Source of the DNA: Falsochrobactrum ovis
GTDB lineage: Bacteria > Pseudomonadota > Alphaproteobacteria > Rhizobiales > Rhizobiaceae
Direction of reading: 5' to 3'
NCBI RefSeq assembly: GCF_003259955.1
Contig: NZ_QLMK01000002.1
Span: forward strand, 62,001 to 126,000
Length of the DNA: 64,000 nucleotides
The translations under genes were made by a program, and so were the position numbers. Within the stretch, counting starts at the first letter, position 1; every line of letters starts with the position of its first letter. This document shows, in pieces, positions 28,039-37,063 of this stretch. The notes under the pieces are model-generated. The model worked only from the letters and a program-made list of their open reading frames with translations. It was not told the DNA's origin and did no database searches.

Positions 28039-31000
28039 TTAGCGGAAATAGTCTTGCAGGGGACGTACTTCCAATGAGCCTGCTTTGAGTGCTGCTATTG
28101 CTTCTGCTGCAGCTTCTGCGCCAGCCATTGTTGTATAATAAGGCAGTTTCTGCATCAGCGTGGCGCGGCGGATTGATTTAGAATCTGAAACAGCGCTGGC
28201 ACTATCGGTTGTGTTAAAGACCAGATGGATCTGGCGGTTACGAATTGCGTCTTCAACATGAGGACGACCTTCAATCACCTTATTAACTTTCGTTGCTTCA
28301 ACACCGTGAGCCGCGAGGAATTGCTGGGTACCGCCTGTGGCCATAACCTTGAAACCAAGTTCGGTCAGACGGCGCACCGGACCAAGAACGCGCTCTTTGT
28401 CTTCGTCGCGTACTGAAACGAAAACAGTACCTTCACGCGGCAGTTCGACGCCAGCGCCCAGCTGAGCTTTGGCGAAAGCCAGCGCATAGTCATAGTCAAG
28501 GCCCATAACTTCGCCGGTTGAGCGCATTTCTGGGCCAAGCAGTGTGTCCACACCAAGGAAGCGGGCAAATGGGAACACGGCTTCTTTGACAGCGATATGC
28601 GGACGGGCTGGCGGCTTTGGTTTGCCGCCATAAGCGCTAATCGCTTCATTGAGACTTTCGCCGGCCATAATGCGTGCGGCTATCTTGGCAATCGGAGCGC
28701 CCACTGCCTTTGCGACAAAAGGAACGGTACGGGAAGCACGGGGATTTACTTCAAGCACATAAATCTGGTCATTTTTGATGGCGTATTGAACGTTCATCAA
28801 ACCGCCGACCTTCAAGGCCTTGGCCAAGGCTGCTGTTTGACGCTCCAGTTCCGCAATGATTTCTGGGGAGAGCGTATGAACTGGCAAGGAGCAGGCAGAG
28901 TCGCCCGAATGAATGCCTGCTTCTTCAATATGTTCCATGATGCCAGCAACGTAACTTTCGTTGCCGTCGCAAAGACAATCCACGTCCACTTCGATAGCTT
29001 CGGTCAAATAGGTGTCGAACAAAAGCGGGTTCTTGCCCAGTAGCGTATTGATTTGACCAGTCTTGTCGTTGGGATATTTGGCCTTAATGTCTTCCGGGAC
29101 CAGTTCAGGAACTGTGTCGAGTAGATATGTCTGCAAGCCACGTTCGTCGTGGATAATCTGCATAGCGCGACCACCCAAAACATAGGAAGGACGAACCACC
29201 AGCGGAAAACCGAGGTCAGATGCAACGAGACGTGCTTGCTCGACCGAATAGGCAATACCATTCTTTGGCTGGTTTAGCCCGAGCTTGATAAGTAGTTTTT
29301 GGAAACGGTCACGATCTTCCGCAAGGTCAATCGCATCCGGGGATGTTCCAAGGATGGGAATTCCAGCCTTTTCGAGCGCATCGGCAAGTTTGAGCGGCGT
29401 TTGGCCACCAAACTGTACGATAACGCCATGTAAAGTGCCTTTTTCCTGCTCAACACGGAGGATTTCGAGAACATCTTCAGTGGTTAATGGCTCAAAATAG
29501 AGACGATCTGAAGTGTCATAGTCGGTTGAAACCGTTTCCGGGTTGCAGTTGACCATAATTGCTTCGTAATCAGCGTCGCCGAGCGCAAAAGCGGCGTGAC
29601 AGCAACAATAGTCGAACTCAATGCCCTGACCGATACGGTTGGGACCGCCGCCTAAAATTACAACTTTCTTGCGGTCGGAAACATAGGCTTCCGAATGAGC
29701 TTCGCCAGCGAAAGGTGTTTCGTAGGTTGAATACATATAAGCGGTGGGTGAGGCGAATTCCGCGGCACAGGTATCAATGCGCTTGAAAACCGGATGAACT
29801 TTAAGCTCGGCGCGTAGCTTGGCCACGTCTTCTGCGTCCTGACCAGTCAGACTGGCAAGGCGAGCATCTGAAAAGCCCATGGCTTTGAGCATACGAAGAT
29901 TTTCTGCATCCTTCGGCAGGCCATGTTCGCGGATGCGATCCTCGGTTCTGACGATTTCTTCAATCTGCTCCAGAAACCAAGGGTCGATTTTTGATGCGTC
30001 AAAGACTTGTTCAACAGAAAGTCCAAGGCGCATGGCCTGCGCAACCATACGCAACCGATCGGGAGTTGGCGTGCCGATGGCCGCGCGTATGGCGTTCTTT
30101 TCGTCGCCTTCCTCAATATTGGGGATGATGATTTCGTCGAGACCAGTCAACCCGGTTTCAAGGCCACGAAGCGCTTTTTGCAGGCTTTCCTGGAAAGTAC
30201 GACCGATTGCCATTACTTCCCCAACGGATTTCATCGCCGTTGTGAGGATTGGCGACGAACCGGGGAATTTTTCGAAGGCAAAACGCGGAATTTTGGTAAC
30301 GACATAATCAATTGATGGCTCAAAGGATGCCGGGGTTGCGCCGCCGGTAATGTCATTATCCAGTTCATCGAGTGTGTAGCCGACTGCAAGTTTTGCAGCG
30401 ACTTTCGCAATCGGGAAGCCCGTGGCTTTGGATGCAAGCGCGGATGAGCGGGACACACGCGGGTTCATTTCAATGACGATCATGCGGCCATTGGCGGGAT
30501 TAATGGCAAACTGAACGTTCGAACCACCAGTTTCCACGCCAATTTCGCGCAGCACCGCAATCGAGGCGTTGCGCATGATCTGATATTCTTTGTCAGTTAA
30601 TGTCAGCGCGGGTGCAACCGTGATGGAATCGCCCGTATGAACACCCATCGGGTCGAGGTTTTCGATAGAGCAAATGATGATGCAATTGTCCGCTTTATCG
30701 CGAACAACTTCCATCTCATATTCTTTCCAGCCCAGCACTGATTCTTCGATCAGAACTTCGGTCGTGGGGGAAGCATCCAGACCGCGTTCGATGATTTCAA
30801 AGAATTCCTGACGGTTATAGGCAATACCGCCGCCGGTGCCACCAAGGGTGAAGGAAGGGCGAATGATGGCTGGAAGGCCTACAAAATCGAGCGCTTGCGC
30901 AGCCTTGCCCAGAGCATGGCTCATATAGCGCTGCTTGCGATCAACTTCGCCGAGCTGCCATTCTGTTTCAAGCTTATCCAGCGCTTTATCGAGCTCTTCG

Positions 31001-31524
31001 CCGCTATATGTTGCTTTGATTTCGGCGCGCTTGGCTTCATGCAGCTTGCGGTCTTCATCTTTGATTTCGGTTGCATTGGCCAGCATTGAAGCAGGGGTAT
31101 CAAGCCCGATTTTCTTCATTGCTTCGCGGAAAAGAGCGCGGTCCTCGGCTTTGTCGATCGCTTCTGCATTGGCACCGATCATCTCAACATTATAACGCTC
31201 AAGAACGCCCATGCGGCGGAGCGACAATGCTGTATTGAGAGCGGTTTGACCGCCCATGGTCGGCAAAATCGCGTCAGGACGTTCTTTAGCGATGATCTTG
31301 GCGACGACTTCCGGTGTGATCGGTTCAATGTAAGTTGCGTCAGCAAGATCAGGGTCGGTCATGATCGTTGCCGGATTGGAGTTGACCAGGATGATGCGGT
31401 AGCCTTCCTCTTTCAGCGCCTTACAAGCCTGAGTGCCGGAATAATCGAACTCGCAGGCCTGACCGATAACAATGGGCCCCGCGCCGATAATCAGGATCGA
31501 TTTGATATCTGTACGTTTCGGCAT
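28039..31524 (-). CDS. carB: Carbamoyl-phosphate synthase large subunit
   Basis: 1161 residues. CarB uses ammonia from CarA, bicarbonate and two ATP to make carbamoyl phosphate for arginine and pyrimidine synthesis. The N terminus ([20 protein letters not shown]) and the repeated half ([20 protein letters not shown]) show the two homologous synthetase halves, each with an ATP-grasp domain ([22 protein letters not shown]). The C-terminal MGS-like allosteric domain contains [15 protein letters not shown]. The protein is about 85 residues longer than E. coli CarB because of an insertion near 165-200 ([19 protein letters not shown]), typical of this order. CarA is encoded separately at 32896-34119, with a divergent gene between them. 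Confidence 0.97.
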   Translation of the reverse strand: MPKRTDIKSILIIGAGPIVIGQACEFDYSGTQACKALKEEGYRIILVNSNPATIMTDPDLADATYIEPITPEVVAKIIAKERPDAILPTMGGQTALNTALSLRRMGVLERYNVEMIGANAEAIDKAEDRALFREAMKKIGLDTPASMLANATEIKDEDRKLHEAKRAEIKATYSGEELDKALDKLETEWQLGEVDRKQRYMSHALGKAAQALDFVGLPAIIRPSFTLGGTGGGIAYNRQEFFEIIERGLDASPTTEVLIEESVLGWKEYEMEVVRDKADNCIIICSIENLDPMGVHTGDSITVAPALTLTDKEYQIMRNASIAVLREIGVETGGSNVQFAINPANGRMIVIEMNPRVSRSSALASKATGFPIAKVAAKLAVGYTLDELDNDITGGATPASFEPSIDYVVTKIPRFAFEKFPGSSPILTTAMKSVGEVMAIGRTFQESLQKALRGLETGLTGLDEIIIPNIEEGDEKNAIRAAIGTPTPDRLRMVAQAMRLGLSVEQVFDASKIDPWFLEQIEEIVRTEDRIREHGLPKDAENLRMLKAMGFSDARLASLTGQDAEDVAKLRAELKVHPVFKRIDTCAAEFASPTAYMYSTYETPFAGEAHSEAYVSDRKKVVILGGGPNRIGQGIEFDYCCCHAAFALGDADYEAIMVNCNPETVSTDYDTSDRLYFEPLTTEDVLEILRVEQEKGTLHGVIVQFGGQTPLKLADALEKAGIPILGTSPDAIDLAEDRDRFQKLLIKLGLNQPKNGIAYSVEQARLVASDLGFPLVVRPSYVLGGRAMQIIHDERGLQTYLLDTVPELVPEDIKAKYPNDKTGQINTLLGKNPLLFDTYLTEAIEVDVDCLCDGNESYVAGIMEHIEEAGIHSGDSACSLPVHTLSPEIIAELERQTAALAKALKVGGLMNVQYAIKNDQIYVLEVNPRASRTVPFVAKAVGAPIAKIAARIMAGESLNEAISAYGGKPKPPARPHIAVKEAVFPFARFLGVDTLLGPEMRSTGEVMGLDYDYALAFAKAQLGAGVELPREGTVFVSVRDEDKERVLGPVRRLTELGFKVMATGGTQQFLAAHGVEATKVNKVIEGRPHVEDAIRNRQIHLVFNTTDSASAVSDSKSIRRATLMQKLPYYTTMAGAEAAAEAIAALKAGSLEVRPLQDYFR

Positions 31525-31548
31525 GAGCGCGTCCTGTTCTTTCTATTG

Positions 31549-31596
31549 TCATGTGGCTACGCCCCAAGATCGGAGACCGATTTCAGGCGTTTTCAT
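31549..31596 (-). CDS. Candidate leader peptide upstream of carB
   Basis: A 15-codon frame, MKTPEIGLRSWGVAT, ends 24 bases before the carB start. AGGA lies 4 bases before its ATG. It overlaps the second half of a possible antiterminator stem in the carB leader. The peptide has one Arg and no codon run for Arg or pyrimidine-sensing, so the mode of control, if any, is open. Confidence 0.4.
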   Translation of the reverse strand: MKTPEIGLRSWGVAT

Positions 31597-31637
31597 TTTA
31601 TCCTGCCTGAAAAACCCGCACGGACCTCCGGCGGGTT
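31582..31637 (-). promoter_or_regulatory. Possible attenuator in the carB leader
   Basis: Minus strand: AACCCGC (31637-31631) pairs with GCGGGTT (31619-31613) around an 11-base loop and is followed by TTTTT, a terminator 85-110 bases before carB. The T-run continues into TTTCAGGC (31612-31605), which can pair instead with GCCTGAAA (31588-31581). No minus-strand gene lies upstream, so this terminator must act on the carB leader or on a short RNA. Confidence 0.5.
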
Positions 31638-31902
31638 GGCAGAATATGCAATCTGTGGGCTAAGTGGGCCTTATAGGCAATGATGACGTAAAGTGAAACC
31701 CCACAAACGCTCTTAATAAAAGAAAAAGCATTCAGCATACAATAGTAGGCCGAATTCTCATGCTAGCCGACTGTTGCAGCTACGTATCTGTTTGTGATGC
31801 AATAGAAAGCTGGATTAAATGTTGCTGTGCGCAATCTTTATGCGACAATCTGTTTATCACCTGTGCTGCCGCTGTGTAGCGTGAAACTGAAGGAGTTCTG
31901 AC

Positions 31903-32814
31903 ATGCGTTGGCAAGGTCGTAGGCAGAGTGACAACGTGGAAGACAGGCGCGGCCAGCCTGGTGGTATGCGGGGCGGGGGATTAGGCGGGCCGGGGTTTCG
32001 CTTGATACGGGGGGGTGGTTTTTCGGGCATTGTGATGGTTGCCATTATGGCGATTGTCCTTTGGGCGGTCGGGATTAATCCTTTACCCATTCTTTTCGGA
32101 GATGGCGGAATGGGGTCTGGCATCCAGACACAACAAAGTGGCGGACGCACAATCGCCGAGGGCGGTAGTGTCTCTAATGATGAAGTTACCCAATTCGCGC
32201 GCACGGTTCTTGCTGAAACTGAAGATGTCTGGGGCGGGATTTTCCAATCTCGGGGTCAGACTTACACACCGCCTACAATGGTGCTTTTTTCTGACTCGGT
32301 TGGTTCCGCTTGTGGGCTTGCATCTTCCGCGTCTGGACCATTTTATTGTCCGGGTGACCGCAAAGTCTATATCGACTTGAGTTTCTTTAATGAATTGGCC
32401 AATCGTTTTAACGCGTCAGGGGACTTTGCACAGGCTTATGTTCTCGCTCATGAAGTGGGGCATCATGTGCAAAATCTACTGGGTATTCTGCCAAAATTTA
32501 ATCAAATGCGGCAAACGATGAATGAAGTTCAGGCTAATCAGATGTCGGTGCGTGTCGAATTGCAAGCGGATTGCTTTGCCGGTGTCTGGGGATATTACAC
32601 CGAGCAAAAGGGTATTTTGGAGTCTGGCGATCTGGAAGAGGCATTGAATGCCGCGCATCAGATTGGTGACGATACTTTGCAGCGCCGCAGTCAGGGATAT
32701 GTGGTTCCTGATAGTTTCAATCACGGTACGTCCGAGCAGCGGGCCAAGTGGTTTCAACGCGGCTTTGATAGTGGGCGCGTAGATGCGTGCGACACATTCG
32801 CTGGCGAAATTTAG
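31903..32814 (+). CDS. YpfJ-family neutral zinc metallopeptidase
   Basis: 303 residues. A basic, glycine-rich N terminus (GGMRGGGLGGPGFRLIRGGG) precedes one membrane helix (about 41-58, GIVMVAIMAIVLWAVGI), and the remaining region lies outside. The zinc motif HEVGHHVQNLLG is clear, with a downstream ELQADCFAGVWGYY block that supplies the third ligand. The protein family (predicted metalloprotease, YpfJ) is widespread but poorly characterised. AAGGAGTTCTGAC precedes the ATG. It diverges from carB and converges on carA, and interrupts what in many bacteria is a carAB operon. Confidence 0.9.
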   Translation: MRWQGRRQSDNVEDRRGQPGGMRGGGLGGPGFRLIRGGGFSGIVMVAIMAIVLWAVGINPLPILFGDGGMGSGIQTQQSGGRTIAEGGSVSNDEVTQFARTVLAETEDVWGGIFQSRGQTYTPPTMVLFSDSVGSACGLASSASGPFYCPGDRKVYIDLSFFNELANRFNASGDFAQAYVLAHEVGHHVQNLLGILPKFNQMRQTMNEVQANQMSVRVELQADCFAGVWGYYTEQKGILESGDLEEALNAAHQIGDDTLQRRSQGYVVPDSFNHGTSEQRAKWFQRGFDSGRVDACDTFAGEI

Positions 32815-32830
32815 TTATCCCATCACAAAT

Positions 32831-32857
32831 AAAAGCCGGCGCACGGGCCCGGCTTTT
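32831..32857. terminator. Bidirectional terminator between ypfJ-type gene and carA
   Basis: AAAAGCCGG, an 8-base loop and CCGGCTTTT form a stem with A/T flanks on both sides. It separates convergent genes. Confidence 0.85.
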
Positions 32858-32895
32858 ATTTATCAAGAAGTTAACTGAAGTTTCTCAGCTTTGAT

Positions 32896-34119
32896 TCACG
32901 CTGCGGCTTGTCTCTCAGCAAGTGGCGCTAGGCCTTTTTTCTCGCGGATGTGGTTTATGAAGCGAATAAAAAGATAATGGGAATCTTCTGGTCCGGGGGA
33001 CGCCTCCGGATGGTGCTGAACTGAAAAGATCGGCTTGCCCACAACGCTCAGGCCGCAATTGGTACCATCAAATAGCGAGACGTGGGTTTCTTCAATATGA
33101 TCAGGCAGACTGTCGGAATCAACCGTAAAGCCATGATTCATCGATACGATTTCAACTTTGCCTGTTGTGTAATCTTTTACTGGATGATTGGCACCATGAT
33201 GGCCCTGATGCATCTTCTCCGTCTTTGCGCCAAGTGCCAGAGCGAGTATCTGATGGCCTAGGCAGATGCCGAAAATCGGCAGCTCAGCTTCGATAAGTTT
33301 CTGGACGGTGGGGACAGCATATTCACCCGTTGCAGCCGGGTCGCCGGGGCCGTTAGAGAGGAATACCCCATCTGGATTATGCGCAAGCACATCTTCTGCT
33401 GCCGCGGTTGCAGGCAAAACCGTGATTTTCGCCCCCAGTCCTGCAAGCAGGCGCAGGATGTTGCGTTTTACACCGAAGTCGAGAGCGACGATATTGTATT
33501 CACCGCTGGTTTGTTCACCATAACCGTCCGCAAGGGTCCAGGGTGTTTCCTTCCAAACCAGGCTCTGACCGACGGTCACTTCTTTGGCTAGGTCTTGTTT
33601 TTCCAGTCCGCTCCAATTTTTGGCGCGTTCTCTCAAGGCTTCAAGATCGAATTTGCCTTCTGGATCATGGGCGATCACTGCTTTTTGCGCACCGCGTTCG
33701 CGAATGAGCGAGGTCAACGCACGGGTATCGACGCCTGCAAGGGCGATAACCCCACGGCTTTTGAGCCAGGCATCAAGGCTCTGAGTTGAACGAAAATTTG
33801 ATGGCGAGGTGATATTGGCTTTGAAAATCGCACCTACCGGACCATGGCGATTGGCCGGAGTTAGGTCTTCAATGTCATCCTGATTGGTGCCAACATTGCC
33901 GATATGCGGGAAGGTGAAAGTAACAATTTGGCCGGTATAGGAAGCATCGGTGAGGATCTCCTGATAGCCGGTGAGGGCAGTGTTGAATACAACTTCGGCT
34001 TCTACAGCGCCGGTCGCGCCAAGGCCAATGCCTTCAATTATGGTACCGTCCGCAAGCACAAGAATGCCCGTGCGCTTGGCAACCGACCAGGGTGCGGTCT
34101 TGGATGGGGCTTCGGTCAT
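32896..34119 (-). CDS. carA: Carbamoyl-phosphate synthase small subunit
   Basis: 407 residues, the glutaminase subunit that feeds ammonia to CarB. The N-terminal domain has EVVFNTALTGYQEILTDASY and SYTGQIVTFTFPHIGNVG. The class I glutamine amidotransferase domain has the nucleophile Cys in IFGICLGHQILALALG and the His/Glu pair in VQHHPEASPGPEDS. I chose the ATG at 34119 (MTEAPSK) because CAGGAGTG lies just before it; the frame is open to 34188 but the extension is basic and atypical. The carA leader contains structured elements (34193-34270). Confidence 0.96.
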   Translation of the reverse strand: MTEAPSKTAPWSVAKRTGILVLADGTIIEGIGLGATGAVEAEVVFNTALTGYQEILTDASYTGQIVTFTFPHIGNVGTNQDDIEDLTPANRHGPVGAIFKANITSPSNFRSTQSLDAWLKSRGVIALAGVDTRALTSLIRERGAQKAVIAHDPEGKFDLEALRERAKNWSGLEKQDLAKEVTVGQSLVWKETPWTLADGYGEQTSGEYNIVALDFGVKRNILRLLAGLGAKITVLPATAAAEDVLAHNPDGVFLSNGPGDPAATGEYAVPTVQKLIEAELPIFGICLGHQILALALGAKTEKMHQGHHGANHPVKDYTTGKVEIVSMNHGFTVDSDSLPDHIEETHVSLFDGTNCGLSVVGKPIFSVQHHPEASPGPEDSHYLFIRFINHIREKKGLAPLAERQAAA

Positions 34120-34192
34120 GGCGTGCACTCCTGTGTTTGGTTCGCGCTGCCTTGGCGTGCGCATGATAAGATGTTCAGGCAGCGGCACACTT

Positions 34193-34270
34193 CCGTATCA
34201 ACCCTGACGCTGAAAGGGTACGGTTTGAGCGATATGCGCGCCAAAAAACAGCGGGGTTAAAACCTCCCGC
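34193..34270 (-). promoter_or_regulatory. Structured leader of carA with terminator-like hairpin
   Basis: On the minus strand a bulged stem, GCGG/CCGC with GGTT/AACC (about 34251-34270), is followed by TGTTTTTTGG. Downstream, CCGTACCCT (34223-34215) pairs with AGGG and TACGG (34205-34193). The elements lie 75-150 bases before carA. No minus-strand gene is upstream. Confidence 0.42.
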
Positions 34271-34535
34271 CGCGAGCACGTGCCGATGTCCTGCTAAGCC
34301 CCGAGCAATAGAGAAAATTGCAAGTGAGGTCAATCGCTGAGCGAGAGGGAAATACGAATTAGCGCTTATAATGCCAAATAATATCTGGAGAGCTTATTCA
34401 TATATAATGTGTTGCGATTGATTTCTGGCATGGCTTGCACATAAAAAGTTCTATTATAGGATCAAATCCATACGTTCAGATGGGCCATGCGTTCAGATCG
34501 GCGTATGAGTTCATACAAGCCATCAGGAGAGACGT

Positions 34536-34994
34536 ATGCTTCGTCAGGAAATTTCTCAGGCACTCACCACCGCGGTTAAGGCGCAGGACAAGCTGCGTGT
34601 TGCGACGCTTCGGCTTATCATGGCAGCGGTCAAGGATCGCGACATCGCCAATCGTACAGCGAGTAAAGACCCTGTCGGCGACGAGGAATTGCTAGGAATT
34701 CTTAGCAAAATGGTTAAGCAACGCGAAGAATCAGCGCGGATCTATGAAGAAGGTGGTCGCGCCGATCTTGCTAAAGCCGAGCGTGATGAAATTGAGATTA
34801 TTAATGATTTTCTGCCAGCCCAGATGAGCGATGATGATATCCGCAAAGCATGCGCCGAGGTGATCGCGGAAACTGGAGCGGAAAGCTTGCGTGATATGGG
34901 CAAATGCATGGCGATTCTCAAGGAACGCTATGCGGGCCAAATGGATTTCAGCAAGGCCAGCTCTATGATTAAGGAGCTTCTTCAATCGGCTTAA
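34536..34994 (+). CDS. GatB/YqeY domain-containing protein
   Basis: 152 residues of the YqeY family, which shares a helical domain with the C-terminal part of the amidotransferase subunit GatB and probably binds tRNA. Typical blocks are LRVATLRLIMAAVKDRDI, the EEGGRADLAKAERDEIEII linker and FLPAQMSDDDIRKA. AGGAGAGACGT precedes the ATG. It lies upstream of dnaG and rpoD, a grouping seen in many alphaproteobacteria, but here the Na/Pi transporter gene separates it from dnaG on the other strand. The exact role is unknown. Confidence 0.9.
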   Translation: MLRQEISQALTTAVKAQDKLRVATLRLIMAAVKDRDIANRTASKDPVGDEELLGILSKMVKQREESARIYEEGGRADLAKAERDEIEIINDFLPAQMSDDDIRKACAEVIAETGAESLRDMGKCMAILKERYAGQMDFSKASSMIKELLQSA

Positions 34995-34995
34995 T

Positions 34996-35020
34996 AGAAG
35001 CGCCCTTTGAGGGCGCTTCT
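34996..35020. terminator. Hairpin between convergent YqeY and Na/Pi genes
   Basis: AGAAGCGCCC-TTTGA-GGGCGCTTCT is a perfect 10-pair stem just after the YqeY stop. There is no long T-run, so it may work in a Rho-assisted way or protect the 3' end. Confidence 0.6.
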
Positions 35021-35042
35021 GATGCGATTAAGCTTTGTATAA

Positions 35043-36719
35043 TCAGTTTTGCTTTGCAGTTTTCAACCGAGTTTCGCCCAAGAGACCTTGCGCCTCCAAT
35101 ATGGGATAGGCCATCGAAGCCAAGAGCGAGTTGATCTGTTTGAGATCGCGGATTGTATCAAGATGGATAGCGCTGGTTTCAAGACTACGCTGTGAGCCTT
35201 CTCTCAGGCGAGAGAAATGACGCAAACTGGTTTGTTTCTCATATTCTCTTAAGCGGTCTTTTTCTTGCACAAGCTGGCGTGCGGTGCGTCCATCTCTTGA
35301 GACAATTACATTGAATGCCATATGGGCATTTGCCAGCACCATGGCATGAAAATGGCTCAGCTCTTGCCAGCCTTCCTCGGTGAATTCGAGATTGTGGTTC
35401 ATTTTCTTTTCGACATGAACAAGCATGTTGCGAACAATAATATCTCCAACCTGCTCTAGCTTGACGCAAGCGCCCATCAGTTCCTGCATGCGCAGCGATT
35501 CAAAATCATTGAGTTCGCGAGTGGCCAATTTGGAGAGGTAGAGCTTAATAGCAGCATGTTTGCTGTCCACCCGATCATCAAGAGCTGCGAGTTCATCAAT
35601 ATGTTGCTGATCAGGCTTTTCATAAAGCTCGATGATGCGCCGCAGCATGACATCAATCGTGTCGCAGACACCTATAACTTCTCGCGTTGCATTGGCTAAA
35701 GCTTGTGAGGGCCGATCAAGCACATCAGTGTCAAGCGCGCTATATTCTTCAAATTCAAGCGGTTGGACGGCATTCTTTTTTCCTGCATTCAGATGAACAA
35801 GCGCTTCTGTCGTGCGAAGCACCAGACGCGACAGAGGAATGCCAGCAATTAAAACTATGACATTAAACAGGATATGTGCGTTGACGACTTGATTAACAGG
35901 GTCATTACCCAGCAGCTTTAGCGGTGGGTTGAAAAGTTCAAACAGAATAAGAATAACAAGCGAGCCAAAACCACGCATCAGCAAATTCCCCAACGGGACA
36001 ACTCGGGTTTCTGGCGGCGCGTTTCTTGTTAAGATCGGCGCGATGATGGAAGAGCCAAGATTGACGCCCAGCACCATGACGACTGCGAGTTCCGGCTGGA
36101 TTAATCCACGCGAGGCAAATGTGGTCAGAAGAATGACCGCGGCAATGCTGGAATGAAACAGCCAAGTTACTAAAGCCGCTAATAAATAGGCGGTGATCGG
36201 ATCGCCGGATAAATATTCAACGATGATCGGCAGCAAAGCGCTTTCGCGCAGTGGTTCTGTTGCTTGTCCTGTCATTTCAAGCGAAAGGATCAGCAGACCT
36301 ATCCCGACAAAAACGCGGCCAATTTGACGCCAGTCATGTCTTTCAGTTGTCATGAATATGACGGTGCCGGCTACAAGGCAGATCGGGACCAAGAGCGTTA
36401 GATCAAAACTGAGGATTTTGACGACCAGAGCGGAGCCAAGTTCGCCGCCTCGAACGGCAAGAAGGCCAGCCATCCCGCCGACAAAGCCGGAGCCTACGAA
36501 GGAGCCGACAAGAAGCGTGACCGCCGTTGAACTTTGGAGGGCAAGGGCCAAAAGCAGACCGAATAATACGGACAGTAACGGGTTCTGGATTTGATTTCGC
36601 AAACGTTGGCGCAAGCGGTCACCATAAGCTCTTTCGACGCCGGTGCGCACCATACGGGTAGCCCAAAGCAACAGGGCGACAGCGCCGGCCAAATGCAAAA
36701 GGACCAGAGAACCGTTCAC
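35043..36719 (-). CDS. Na/Pi-cotransporter family protein with PhoU-like domain
   Basis: 558 residues. The N-terminal half has two NptA/NaPi-II repeats, each with the signature QSST or HSS pattern: LALALQSSTAVTLLVGSFVG and VTWLFHSSIAAVILL, plus GVNLGSSIIAPILT. About eight to nine membrane helices are visible. The C-terminal half (about 335-545) is a soluble helical region with PhoU-like character (DDRVDSKHAAIKLYLSKLA and ACVKLEQVGDIIVRNML). It probably moves phosphate with sodium or senses phosphate at the inner membrane. A GCAGGCC-CGAAT-GGCCTGC hairpin lies 31 bases before the start (36750-36768). Confidence 0.9.
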   Translation of the reverse strand: MNGSLVLLHLAGAVALLLWATRMVRTGVERAYGDRLRQRLRNQIQNPLLSVLFGLLLALALQSSTAVTLLVGSFVGSGFVGGMAGLLAVRGGELGSALVVKILSFDLTLLVPICLVAGTVIFMTTERHDWRQIGRVFVGIGLLILSLEMTGQATEPLRESALLPIIVEYLSGDPITAYLLAALVTWLFHSSIAAVILLTTFASRGLIQPELAVVMVLGVNLGSSIIAPILTRNAPPETRVVPLGNLLMRGFGSLVILILFELFNPPLKLLGNDPVNQVVNAHILFNVIVLIAGIPLSRLVLRTTEALVHLNAGKKNAVQPLEFEEYSALDTDVLDRPSQALANATREVIGVCDTIDVMLRRIIELYEKPDQQHIDELAALDDRVDSKHAAIKLYLSKLATRELNDFESLRMQELMGACVKLEQVGDIIVRNMLVHVEKKMNHNLEFTEEGWQELSHFHAMVLANAHMAFNVIVSRDGRTARQLVQEKDRLREYEKQTSLRHFSRLREGSQRSLETSAIHLDTIRDLKQINSLLASMAYPILEAQGLLGETRLKTAKQN

Positions 36720-37063
36720 GAAAAACCCTTTCTGCTAAAGGAACATGCAGCAGGCCCGAATGGCCTGCGGTAAAATGAACAATATAATCTAACTGCCCAT
36801 GATATATGAAAAATATGGGCTGGGAAGGGCGCCGATCAAGCTGCCGATGAGATCAAGGCGAATAGATTAAAGCATATAATGGGGAATAGCCAAGTGGCCA
36901 TGTGATTAACGGGGACGCATTTCATGCGCGATGGACTGCGAGACCGCCGCCTACTATATTCGCCCAGAATGATAGAGCCGCAGCGAGTATTGCCTATTCA
37001 CAGATGCTGGTTTCAGCTCCCCGGCTTAACTTGAAAGTGTCTCTAATTTGAAAGTGACAATGA
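36720..37063. other. Divergent promoter region of Na/Pi transporter and dnaG
   Basis: 344 bases. Besides the hairpin at 36750-36768 there is a GCCCAT...ATGGGC dyad at about 36797-36822. No ORF is supported. Confidence 0.4.

Noticed and set aside
34120-34188. Upstream extension of carA
   Set aside because: The ATG at 34119 has an AGGAG site and matches family length. The extension is basic and atypical.
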